Positions 15,166 through 23,474 of a stretch of 29,341 nucleotides of DNA are shown one piece after another (the first letter of the stretch is position 1; each line of letters starts with the position of its first letter). The DNA is taken from NCBI GenBank assembly GCA_964529265.1, contig CAZGVW010000147.1:1-29341 (forward strand), in the 5' to 3' direction. The position numbers and the translations under genes were made by a program. The stretch comes from CAZGVW01 sp964529265 (GTDB taxonomy: Bacteria; Planctomycetota; Phycisphaerae; Phycisphaerales; UBA1924). The notes beneath the pieces were generated by a model that made no database searches, had not been told where the DNA came from, and saw only the letters and a list, made by a program, of their open reading frames with translations.

Positions 15166-16419
15166 ATGACTACCCACCGACTCATCGCGGCCTGCACCCT
15201 CGCCGCGGCAACCCTGTTCGCCCCCGCGCTCGCGGCGCCGCCCACCGATGAGCAGGTCGAAGCCGCCGCCAAGGCCATGCAGGACAAGGTCGATGCCCTG
15301 CGCTCCGAGGGGAAACTCAGCCAGGACACGGCGCGAACCGCGTCCAACGAATCCCTCGAAGGCCTCAGCATCGATGAAATGACCTACAGCCAGATCGAAT
15401 CCCTCCAGCGCGCCATCGGCTCCAGCGACCGCACGATGGAGGCCGTGCAGCGCCTCTCGAAACTCGCCGCGAGCCATGACATCGCCGGCGCCGAGGCCGC
15501 GACCCTCGCCGTCGTGCTCGCGCCCGAATCCACGAGCGTCGAGGAGCAGAAGGCGCTCCTCTCGGCCGCGCTCCGCCACCCGGCGCTCACCGCGGCGCTG
15601 CAGGATGGCCGCTGCGGAGGCCTCATGGTGCAACTCGCCTTCGCGAAGCCGGAAGCCGTCGAGGCCCTCGCCGATGACCTCTTCGCGACCGGCCGCGTCT
15701 TCACCGCGAAGACGCCCGTGAAGACCGCCGCCTCCGCCAAGTTCCTGTACGAAGCCACCATGAACCTCGGCGATGATGTCGCCGCCCAGCGCGAAGCCCT
15801 CCGCACTCAACTGCTCGCCGCGTGCCAAGGCGCGCTCGCGAACCCCGGCGATGAGCCCACCGGCCGCCTCGAAGGCGCCATCGATTTCCTCCAGGGCGCG
15901 CACGCCCGCGGCATGCTCATCAACGGCGCTGCCCCGGCCATGACCATCCTCTGGTCGAGCGACCCGGCGATCACGTCGATCAGCGACCTCAAGGGCCGCG
16001 TCGTCATGATCGATTTCTGGGCCACCTGGTGCGGGCCCTGCATCCGCGCCTTCCCGCACATGCGCGAACTCGTCGAGCGCTACGACGGCTACCCCGTGAC
16101 CATCCTCGGCGTCACCAGCCCGCAGGGCTACCACATCGGTCAGGAAGGCCGCGTGGACACCAAGGAAGATCCCGACAAGGAGTTCGCCCTCATGCCGGGC
16201 TTCATCGAGTGGAAGAACATGACCTGGCCCGTCGTCTTCACCGACCAGAACGTCTACAACCCGGACTACGGCGTCGGCGGCATCCCCCACCTCGCGATCA
16301 TCGATCCCGCCGGCAATGTGCGCTACAACGCCCTTCGCCCGTACGACCCGATGGATTCCCTCACCGGCAAGATCGATGCCCTGCTCGAAGAAGCCCACCT
16401 CCCCGCGCCCAAGAACTGA
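15166..16419 (+). CDS. Secreted TlpA-like thioredoxin-fold protein with helical N-terminal domain
   Basis: 417 residues. A signal peptide (TTHRLIAACTLAAATLFAPALA-A) is followed by about 230 residues of helical, Ala/Glu-rich sequence of unknown family. From about 260 a TlpA/ResA-type thioredoxin domain begins: VVMIDFWATWCGPCIRAFPHM with the redox motif WCGPC at 288-292, and the cis-proline segment GVGGIPHLAIIDPAGNVRY. An insertion (about 315-350) between the CxxC helix and the cis-Pro strand carries DTKEDPDKEFALMPGFIEW. It probably acts outside the cytoplasm in thiol-disulfide exchange or as a thiol peroxidase-like reductant. The start is supported by GGAG about 7 bases upstream. Followed by hairpin repeats and a terminator. 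Confidence 0.9.
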   Translation: MTTHRLIAACTLAAATLFAPALAAPPTDEQVEAAAKAMQDKVDALRSEGKLSQDTARTASNESLEGLSIDEMTYSQIESLQRAIGSSDRTMEAVQRLSKLAASHDIAGAEAATLAVVLAPESTSVEEQKALLSAALRHPALTAALQDGRCGGLMVQLAFAKPEAVEALADDLFATGRVFTAKTPVKTAASAKFLYEATMNLGDDVAAQREALRTQLLAACQGALANPGDEPTGRLEGAIDFLQGAHARGMLINGAAPAMTILWSSDPAITSISDLKGRVVMIDFWATWCGPCIRAFPHMRELVERYDGYPVTILGVTSPQGYHIGQEGRVDTKEDPDKEFALMPGFIEWKNMTWPVVFTDQNVYNPDYGVGGIPHLAIIDPAGNVRYNALRPYDPMDSLTGKIDALLEEAHLPAPKN

Positions 16420-16429
16420 TCGGCCTCCG

Positions 16430-16525
16430 GGTGGGAGCGGCTCTCCGAGCCGCTCTGCTTCCTGGTGGGAGTGGCTCTCCGAGCCGCTCTGCTTCGTGGT
16501 GGGAGTGGCTCTCCGAGCCGCTCTT
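16430..16525 (+). repeat. REP-like element: three 34-bp tandem repeats, each a hairpin
   Basis: Units start at 16430, 16464 and 16498 (the third is cut short at about 16525). Each opens with GGTGGGAG and contains GAG(C/T)GGCTC-TCC-GAGCCGCTC, a 9-bp stem with a 3-base loop; the second and third units have one G-T pair. They lie in the 3' untranslated region of the thioredoxin-fold gene. Confidence 0.9.
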
Positions 16526-16549
16526 CCAACCGTCGCGCTCGAATCTCAC

Positions 16550-16578
16550 GCCGTCGCGAGCCTCGCGGCGGCTTTTTT
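16550..16578 (+). terminator. Rho-independent terminator of the thioredoxin-fold gene
   Basis: GCCGTCGCG / CGCGGCGGC forms a 9-bp stem (one G-T pair) with a 5-base loop and is followed directly by six T residues (16573-16578). This is the most canonical terminator in the left two thirds of the window. Confidence 0.88.
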
Positions 16579-16624
16579 CATGCGCATTTGCAGCGCGCAC
16601 GCCCGCACGCCATGATCCCGCCGC

Positions 16625-17932
16625 GTGCTCGCCCGCCTCAATCCATTCCGCGGACTCGATCGCCCGCGCGAGGTCTGGGCCTGGGGCATGTACGACCTCG
16701 CCAATCAGTCCTTCCAACTCCTCATCAACACCCTCCTCTTCGGCATCTACCTGAAGGAAGTCGTCGCGAACGACGTTGCCTCAGGCAAGCGCGCCTGGGG
16801 CCTGATGATCGCCGCCTCAATGCTCCTCGTCGTCGCGCTCTCGCCGATCCTCGGCGCGCTCGCCGATGCCCGCGCCTGGCGCCGCGAACTCCTCCTCGCC
16901 ACCGGCTTCATCGCCTCCGCCCTCACCGCCGCTCTCGCGCTCCTCGCGCCGGGCATGCTCTGGCCCGCCGCAGCCCTCTATGTCGCCGCCGCGGTGTGCG
17001 TCGGCCTCGGCGAGAACTTCCTCGGCGCCTTCCTGCCCGAACTCGCCCGCCCCGAACAGATGGGCCGCGTGTCCGCCGTCGGCTGGACCATGTCCTACAT
17101 CGGCGCGCTCCTCCTCCTCGGCCTCACGTGGCTCGCCGTCTTCTCCTTCGGCATGGATTCCCCACGCGAATGGCGCTGGATCTTCGTCGCCGCCGCTGCC
17201 TGGTTCCTCGCCGGAATGCTCCCCTCCGTCTTTCTCCTCCGCGAACGCACGCCCCCGCCACGGCCCGCAGCCGAGCGCCGCGGCGTCATCACCGGCGCCT
17301 TCCGCCGCCTCGCCGAGTCATGGCGTCAGTCCGCACGCTTCGCCCAACTGCGCCGGTTCTTCGTCGCGTTCTTCGTCTACAGCATGGGCGTGTACACGAT
17401 CATCTACTACGCCGCCATCATCGGCGATGATCTCGGCTTCCGCATCCGCGAACTCACACTCCTCGCCCTCATCATGGCCGCCACCGCCGGCGTCGGCGCC
17501 GTCTTCGCCGCGAAATACCAGGATCGCATCGGCCACAAGCGCACGGTCCTCCTCTTCCTCGCCATCTGGATCATCAGCACACTCGCCCTCGCTTATGCGA
17601 GCCTGCCGCCCATCGACGCCAACCTCTTCTGGGCCATCTCCGGCGGCATCGGCCTCGGCCTGGGCGGCATCGGCACGGCCAGCCGCGCCATCGTCGGCGC
17701 ATTCACGCCGCCGCAGCGCAGCGGCGAGTTTTTCGGCGTCTGGGGACTCGTCTACAAACTCTCCGGCGTCGTCGGCCCCGCCGCCTTCGCCCTTGCCTCC
17801 AGCGCCCCATGGCTCGGAAGAACGCGCGCCCTCCTGCTCCTCGCCGCGTTCTTCATCGTCGGCGGCCTCCTCCTCCTGCGCGTGAACGAGAAGGAAGGCA
17901 TGGCCGCGGCCGCCGCCGCAAGCGCCGCCTGA
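16625..17932 (+). CDS. MFS transporter, UMF1 (Atg22-like) family
   Basis: 435 residues, GTG start (no in-frame ATG nearby; the conserved N-terminus WGMYDLANQSFQLLINTLLF begins at residue 18). About twelve hydrophobic helices in two sets of six are separated by a basic central loop (about 205-240, LLRERTPPPRPAAERR). The ELARPEQMGRVSAVGWTMSYIGALLLL segment after helix 4 and the GGIGTASRAIVGAFTPPQRSGEFFGVWGLVYKLSG segment are typical of the bacterial UMF1 family related to yeast vacuolar effluxer Atg22. It is an inner-membrane transporter; the substrate is unknown, possibly amino acids by analogy with Atg22. It lies just upstream of trpB, with only 32 bases between. Confidence 0.9.
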   Translation: MLARLNPFRGLDRPREVWAWGMYDLANQSFQLLINTLLFGIYLKEVVANDVASGKRAWGLMIAASMLLVVALSPILGALADARAWRRELLLATGFIASALTAALALLAPGMLWPAAALYVAAAVCVGLGENFLGAFLPELARPEQMGRVSAVGWTMSYIGALLLLGLTWLAVFSFGMDSPREWRWIFVAAAAWFLAGMLPSVFLLRERTPPPRPAAERRGVITGAFRRLAESWRQSARFAQLRRFFVAFFVYSMGVYTIIYYAAIIGDDLGFRIRELTLLALIMAATAGVGAVFAAKYQDRIGHKRTVLLFLAIWIISTLALAYASLPPIDANLFWAISGGIGLGLGGIGTASRAIVGAFTPPQRSGEFFGVWGLVYKLSGVVGPAAFALASSAPWLGRTRALLLLAAFFIVGGLLLLRVNEKEGMAAAAAASAA

Positions 17933-17951
17933 ACGCCCGCACCCTCCCCCC

Positions 17952-17957
17952 TACCAT
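17952..17957 (+). promoter_or_regulatory. Candidate -10 element, leaderless start of trpB
   Basis: TACCAT followed by exactly 7 bases and ATG 17965. An in-frame ATG at 17956 overlaps the hexamer itself; the fixed spacing seen at two other genes favours 17965. Confidence 0.42.
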
Positions 17958-17964
17958 GCGCCGC

Positions 17965-19194
<1,230 letters not shown>

Positions 19195-19196
19195 GT

Positions 19197-20561
19197 TCAG
19201 CCGCGCCGTGACATCCGCCGGCCGGCGCGCTCCCGCACCCGCGCCAGCCCGTCGCGCACAGCCTGCACCCGAAGCCGCAGCCGCAGCCGCCGCAGCCCGG
19301 AGTCATCCGGCTCGATCTCCAGCGCCCGCCGCACCCACACCCGCGCCCGGCGCCATCGCTTCTGCTCCACATACGCGAACGCAAGATTGTGCATCGCAAG
19401 CAGGAACCGTGGATCGCGCCGCAGCGCATTCCGGCACGAAGCGATCCCCGCGCCACGGTCCCCCGTGTGAAACGCCGCGACCGCCAGCAGATGGTGCGCC
19501 CGCGCATCCTCCGGCCGCCGCTCCGCCAGCGTGGCCAGCACGCGCCGCGCTTCCTCGTTCAACCCCGCATCGAGCAGCAGCCCGCCCAGATCGTCCAGCG
19601 CCGCGTCTCCATGCTCCTCCGGCCGCGCCTCGACCGCGCGCAACTCCCGCCGCAGCAGCCGACGCGCCTCGTCCCGATCCTGCTCCAGCAGATGAATCCG
19701 CGCCGCCCCGCGCCGCGCGCCCGAATGATTCGCATCCAGCCGCAGCGCCACACGGAACGACGCCAGCGCCTGCCCGCGCCGCCGCAGCCGCAGCGCCAAC
19801 TCGCCGAGATGACAATGCGCATCCGCGTGATCGCTCTGCAGCTCCAGCACGCGCCGGAACTTCTCCGCCGCCTCCCCCAGCCGATTCATCTCGACGAGCA
19901 ATCGCCCCAGATCCAGCAGCGTGTCGATATCACCCGGATTCTTCCGCAACTCACGCAGATACAACTGCCGCGCCCGCTCGCGCCGTCCCGTCGCCGCATA
20001 CGCCTCCGCCAGCATCGCATGCACGTTCGATAACTGCGGATCGATCTGCGCCGCCTCGCGCAAACACCAGATCGCCTTCTCATACAGCCCGCGATCCAGC
20101 AGCGACCCCGCCATGTTCAGATGCGCCAGCGCCTCGTCCACGTCCGGCGTCTGCAGCGCCATGTAGAACGTGACCTCAGCCTCCTCATGCTGCCCCAGCG
20201 CCGCCTGCGCATCGATCAGATGCACCAGCGGCTCCGGACGCGAAGGCGCCAGCCGGTGCGCCTCCCGCAGCGCCGCCACCGCCCCTTCCATCTCCTCAAC
20301 CCGCAGCCGGTTCACCCCCAGCGCCAGCAATGTCTGCACATTGTCCGGATCCAGCCGCCGAGCCTCGTCATACGCCTTCACCGCCGCCGGAATCCTCCCC
20401 GCCGCCTCCAGCGTCAGCCCCAGGTTGAAGTGCCAGTCCGCCCGCGATGGATCCAGCGCCAGCGCGCGCCGCAACTCGTTCTCGGCCTCGTCCCAGCGGC
20501 TCGCCTCGAAGTGCTCGTGCGCCCGCTCGACGTGATGTTCAGCGTCAAACCAGTCGTTCAT
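19197..20561 (-). CDS. TPR-repeat protein
   Basis: 454 residues, ATG 20561. Nearly the whole length is tetratricopeptide repeats of 34 residues: ASRWDEAENELRRALALDPSRADWHFNLG, AGRIPAAVKAYDEARRLDPDNVQTLLALG, GLYEKAIWCLREAAQIDPQLSNVHAMLAE, TGRRERARQLYLRELRKNPGDIDTLLDLG, LGEAAEKFRRVLELQSDHADAHCHLG and others, about eleven in total. There is no signal peptide and no catalytic domain, so it is probably a cytoplasmic protein-interaction scaffold. The last 40 residues are strongly basic (RRLRLRLRVQAVRDGLARVRERAGRRMSRRG in part). Divergent from the HEAT-like gene, convergent with trpB. The partner is unknown. Confidence 0.88.
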   Translation of the reverse strand: MNDWFDAEHHVERAHEHFEASRWDEAENELRRALALDPSRADWHFNLGLTLEAAGRIPAAVKAYDEARRLDPDNVQTLLALGVNRLRVEEMEGAVAALREAHRLAPSRPEPLVHLIDAQAALGQHEEAEVTFYMALQTPDVDEALAHLNMAGSLLDRGLYEKAIWCLREAAQIDPQLSNVHAMLAEAYAATGRRERARQLYLRELRKNPGDIDTLLDLGRLLVEMNRLGEAAEKFRRVLELQSDHADAHCHLGELALRLRRRGQALASFRVALRLDANHSGARRGAARIHLLEQDRDEARRLLRRELRAVEARPEEHGDAALDDLGGLLLDAGLNEEARRVLATLAERRPEDARAHHLLAVAAFHTGDRGAGIASCRNALRRDPRFLLAMHNLAFAYVEQKRWRRARVWVRRALEIEPDDSGLRRLRLRLRVQAVRDGLARVRERAGRRMSRRG

Positions 20562-20752
20562 CTCGGTGCGCTTCCGGTCTCCGACCCTGGAAATCGCTTC
20601 CCACCGCCTGCAACCCTCGTCCGGGCCGGACGTTCAACGTCCGCACGCCCATCTTGTGCAAAGCGCCGACCTCCGCCTCGTCGATGAGACGGAAAGAGCG
20701 GCCTCCGGTCGTCTCTATCATAGGATCGTCCGATTCTCCGTCGAGCCGCGAG

Positions 20753-22837
20753 ATGAACCCCCCGTCGCACTCAACCCGCCGACGCACACGCCGCGCTCGC
20801 CACCCGCGCCCTCGCGCAAAGCGAGCCCGCTCGGCCGCGACCGCCGCTGCGTTTCTTCTCGTCTGCCTCGCCCTCCCCCTCACCCCCCTCGCGGGTCAAA
20901 CGACCCTCGCCGCCGACCCCGCCCCTCCCGCCCCCACTCCGGATCTCTTCAGTCCCGACGCAACCCCCGACCAGCGCCTCGCCGCCGCCGCCGCGCTCAT
21001 CTCCGCCGGCCGCATCGATGACCTCGCCCGCGCCCTCTCCCCAGATCAGCCCTCTACCGTGCTCATCGCCGTCGCCGAAGCCATCTCCGCACACAGCCGC
21101 CGCGCCGCCGCCAATGGCGCCCCCGGCGCCAGCGCCCCCGGCGACCCCGCCCCAGATGCCCTCGTCCGCCACCTCGCCGCGGCCGTCCCCCTCTGCCCCA
21201 TCGACGCCCGCGCAGCCCTCCTCAACGCCCTCGGCGAGTACTCCTCGCGCGACGCCGTTCGCGCCGTCATCGCATTCATCGATGAATCGCACCCCCCGCG
21301 CATCCGCTCCGCCGCCTTTCGCACGCTCGCCCGCCAGACCGGGCGCGATGACCTCGGCGAAGATCCCGCCCGCTGGCGCTCCTGGTGGGCCGAGGCCCAA
21401 TGGCTCACTGAGGGCGATTGGCGCGGCCGCCTCGTCCGAGCCCTCGCCGCCCGCGAATCCCGCCTCCGTCAGCAGCGCCAATCCATTGCCGATCGCCTCG
21501 TCGATGCCTACCGCCGCCTCTACCTCACCACCGCAAGCACAGACCGAACACCCCTCCTCGTCTCGTTCCTCTGCGATGAACTCCCCGATGTCCGCCGACT
21601 CGGCTTCGAACTCGCCGATCGCGAACTCCTGAACGCCCGCGCCCTCGCCCCCGAAATCGCCGTCGCCGCGCTCGATCGCCTCGCCGACCCCAACCCCGAT
21701 CTCCGCGCCCTTGCCGCCGCCCTCGTCGCCAACCTCGATCCCCCCGGCGCGCGCGAAATCCTCCGCACCACCCTCCGCAACGAAACCGACCCCGCCGCCG
21801 CCGCCGCGATGCTCCGCGCCGCCTCTCGTCGCCCGGATATCCGCCTCGCCGAAGAAGCCGCACGCTGGCTCGGCGCTCCCGGTCCGCCGGGCGTCGCCGC
21901 CGTAACCGCCATCAGCGCTGTCGCCGATGCCGGCCTCCTTTCCGATCCCGTCATCCGGTCCGATGCCCTCGCCGTCCCCCGCGCCACAGCCCCGGAGAGC
22001 CTCACCCCCGCGGATATCCGCCTCCTCGGCCTCTTGGGCGACGCTTCCGACCGGACTGTCCTCCGCTCGCTCCTCGCGAGCGACGCCCGCGAAGTCCGCC
22101 TCGCCGCCGCCGAGGCCCTGGCCGACTGGCGCGCCGATCTCGACGCCGTCATCGATGTTGCTCGCGCCGATTCCGATTTCTACGACATCGCCGCCGAAGG
22201 CATCCGCACACTCGTCCCCTCCGCCGAGGGCTTCCGCCTCCTGGAGAGCCTCATCGCGCCCACACCCGAACGCGAGCGGATCGCCCGAAGCCGAATGGCC
22301 GCGGTGCTTCCCCCCTCGGAACTGGCCGCCGTCGCCTCCTCGATCCCGGACCCCGCCGAACGCCTGGAACTCATCGCTCAAGCCGCCACGGAGACCACCG
22401 ACGCCACGACCCGCGCTCCTTTGCGCATTCTTGTGGCCGAGGCACGCCTCCATCTCGATGATCCCACCGGCGCACTGGCCGCCATCGAGCCGGTCAACGC
22501 CGCTGCGCTTCCGATGGCCCTGCGCCAGAGAGCGGGGTCCGCGAAGGTCCGCTCCCTACTCCTTCTCGGACGTGTGGACGACGCCGCCGCGGCCGGCGGC
22601 GCCCCCGATACCTGGCTCGACTGCCTCGAACACTGCCTCCTCCGAGGAACTCCTGCCGCCCCGGAGATCGCCGCCCGCCTCACCGCGCTGTTCCCCGAGG
22701 AACAACTGGCCCCCGAGCAGCGGGTCCGCTTGGCCAGCGCCCTCGACAGGCTCGCGGCGATGGATTCCGGACCCCGCCCACAGGACCCTGCCGCGGCCTC
22801 GGTGAGCCCTCACCCAACCGGGGGGGATGAATCCTGA
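20753..22837 (+). CDS. Secreted HEAT-like repeat protein
   Basis: 694 residues from ATG 20753. The frame is open upstream, but that part lies antisense to the TPR gene and its promoter. A very basic N-terminus (STRRRTRRARHPRPRAKR) leads to a hydrophobic core (TAAAFLLVCLALPLTPLAG), i.e. a long signal peptide or signal anchor. The rest is alpha-helical with degenerate HEAT/PBS-like repeats: RDAVRAVIAFIDESHPPRIRSAAFRTLAR, LPDVRRLGFELADREL, PDLRALAAALVANLDPPGAREILRTTL, DPAAAAAMLRAASRRPD, AREVRLAAAEALADWRADLDAVIDVA. It probably works as an extracytoplasmic scaffold. Partners are unknown. A TAGGAT hexamer lies at 20721-20726. Confidence 0.85.
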   Translation: MNPPSHSTRRRTRRARHPRPRAKRARSAATAAAFLLVCLALPLTPLAGQTTLAADPAPPAPTPDLFSPDATPDQRLAAAAALISAGRIDDLARALSPDQPSTVLIAVAEAISAHSRRAAANGAPGASAPGDPAPDALVRHLAAAVPLCPIDARAALLNALGEYSSRDAVRAVIAFIDESHPPRIRSAAFRTLARQTGRDDLGEDPARWRSWWAEAQWLTEGDWRGRLVRALAARESRLRQQRQSIADRLVDAYRRLYLTTASTDRTPLLVSFLCDELPDVRRLGFELADRELLNARALAPEIAVAALDRLADPNPDLRALAAALVANLDPPGAREILRTTLRNETDPAAAAAMLRAASRRPDIRLAEEAARWLGAPGPPGVAAVTAISAVADAGLLSDPVIRSDALAVPRATAPESLTPADIRLLGLLGDASDRTVLRSLLASDAREVRLAAAEALADWRADLDAVIDVARADSDFYDIAAEGIRTLVPSAEGFRLLESLIAPTPERERIARSRMAAVLPPSELAAVASSIPDPAERLELIAQAATETTDATTRAPLRILVAEARLHLDDPTGALAAIEPVNAAALPMALRQRAGSAKVRSLLLLGRVDDAAAAGGAPDTWLDCLEHCLLRGTPAAPEIAARLTALFPEEQLAPEQRVRLASALDRLAAMDSGPRPQDPAAASVSPHPTGGDES

Positions 22838-22953
22838 CGGCCCACGGGCATTCGCCCCCCGTTCCACGCCCCAAGGCCAAAGCGGCATCCCCCGGTTGCC
22901 GATGGTGAATCTGAAGAGTTCGGGCATTCTGGGGAATCCCACCCATCAGGTGG

Positions 22954-22999
22954 TGGGGCGCGTCACACTGGGTAGACCTGACCCGGGTGAGCCGCCCCA
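22954..22999 (+). ncRNA. Nested stem-loop, terminator of the HEAT gene or structured leader element
   Basis: Three helices stack in register: TGGGGCG/CGCCCCA (22954-22960, 22993-22999), TCAC/GTGA (22963-22966, 22987-22990) and GGGT/ACCC (22970-22973, 22981-22984), separated by small internal loops and capped by AGACCTG. 15 base pairs in total. No T-tract follows, so it is not a classic terminator. The class is unknown. Confidence 0.4.
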
Positions 23000-23016
23000 A
23001 ATTCTCCAGATTGCTC

Positions 23017-23045
23017 TTGCAAAGTGGTGGGAGTCCGGTCATAAA
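23017..23045 (+). promoter_or_regulatory. Possible promoter upstream of the 1582-residue protein gene
   Basis: TTGCAA (23017-23022) and CATAAA (23040-23045) are 17 bases apart, each matching the sigma-70 consensus at four of six positions. If used, the leader RNA would be about 420 bases. A weak call. Confidence 0.3.
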
Positions 23046-23474
23046 GGTACGTTGTACGGCCTTTTCATGGCCGGCCTACCCGGAGGAGAGGGTCCCGAGA
23101 GGCGAGTCGGTGGGTTCGAGGCCCCCCGGCGAGGAGAGTTATTCAGCGTGTGCCTGTTCGCAGTGTCTTGCCTGGAGCGCAAGCCCGCGGGGCGCGATAT
23201 GCGCAAGTCCGGCCGTCAGCGCCGGACCGTTGGGCGTTGTCCGAATGCCTCGATGGGCATGCGCTGTTCGTTCGCGAGCAGGTCAAAATGAGCGTGATGT
23301 GTTGAAGGGGCGCGAGCCGGGAGGCAGCGCCCCATCGTGTTGGTTGGAACTGTCTGTAACTATCGTCGAGTGCCCCGCCCTTCGTCGTGGATGGCGGGGA
23401 GAGAGCAAGATGGTGCGACGTATCGCACCGGCTTTCCGGCGCGGGTGTTCCGCGTCCGAGCGAGGAGATTGCAC

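Larger units (their letters stand above)
22838..23474. other. Long non-coding region with several RNA-like hairpins (leader of the 1582-residue protein gene)
   Basis: 637 bases with lower GC than the flanks and no convincing ORF. Structures seen: CCACC/GGTGG (22939-22953); a nested hairpin 22954-22999; GTCCGGC/GCCGGAC (23207-23227); GGTGCGA/TCGCACC with loop CGTA (23412-23429). The last hairpin ends 45 bases before the start codon. It does not match any riboswitch, RNase P, SRP or tmRNA signature that I know. Confidence 0.6.

Noticed and set aside
14065..16398. Minus-strand ORF of 777 residues covering the hydrolase and the thioredoxin-fold gene
   Set aside because: Runs antisense through two genes with complete active-site motifs and through mntR; no recognisable domain.
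16430..16525. CRISPR array
   Set aside because: Only three directly adjoining copies with no unique spacers between them; it is a tandem hairpin repeat.
20771..22453. Minus-strand ORF of 560 residues opposite the HEAT-like gene
   Set aside because: Gly/Glu/Ala-rich antisense reading with no domain.
23110..23140. T-arm-like sequence GGGTTCGAGGCCC suggesting a tRNA
   Set aside because: One mismatch in the T stem, no matching acceptor stem and no anticodon arm at the required distance upstream.
22827..23291. Plus-strand ORF of 154 residues in the long intergenic region
   Set aside because: No ribosome site, no domain, overlaps the end of the HEAT-like gene and crosses strong hairpins; treated as non-coding.
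23337..23474. In-frame extension of the 1582-residue protein upstream of ATG 23475
   Set aside because: The ATG has a good AGGAG and starts a clean signal peptide, whereas the extension crosses the leader hairpins and encodes unstructured basic sequence.
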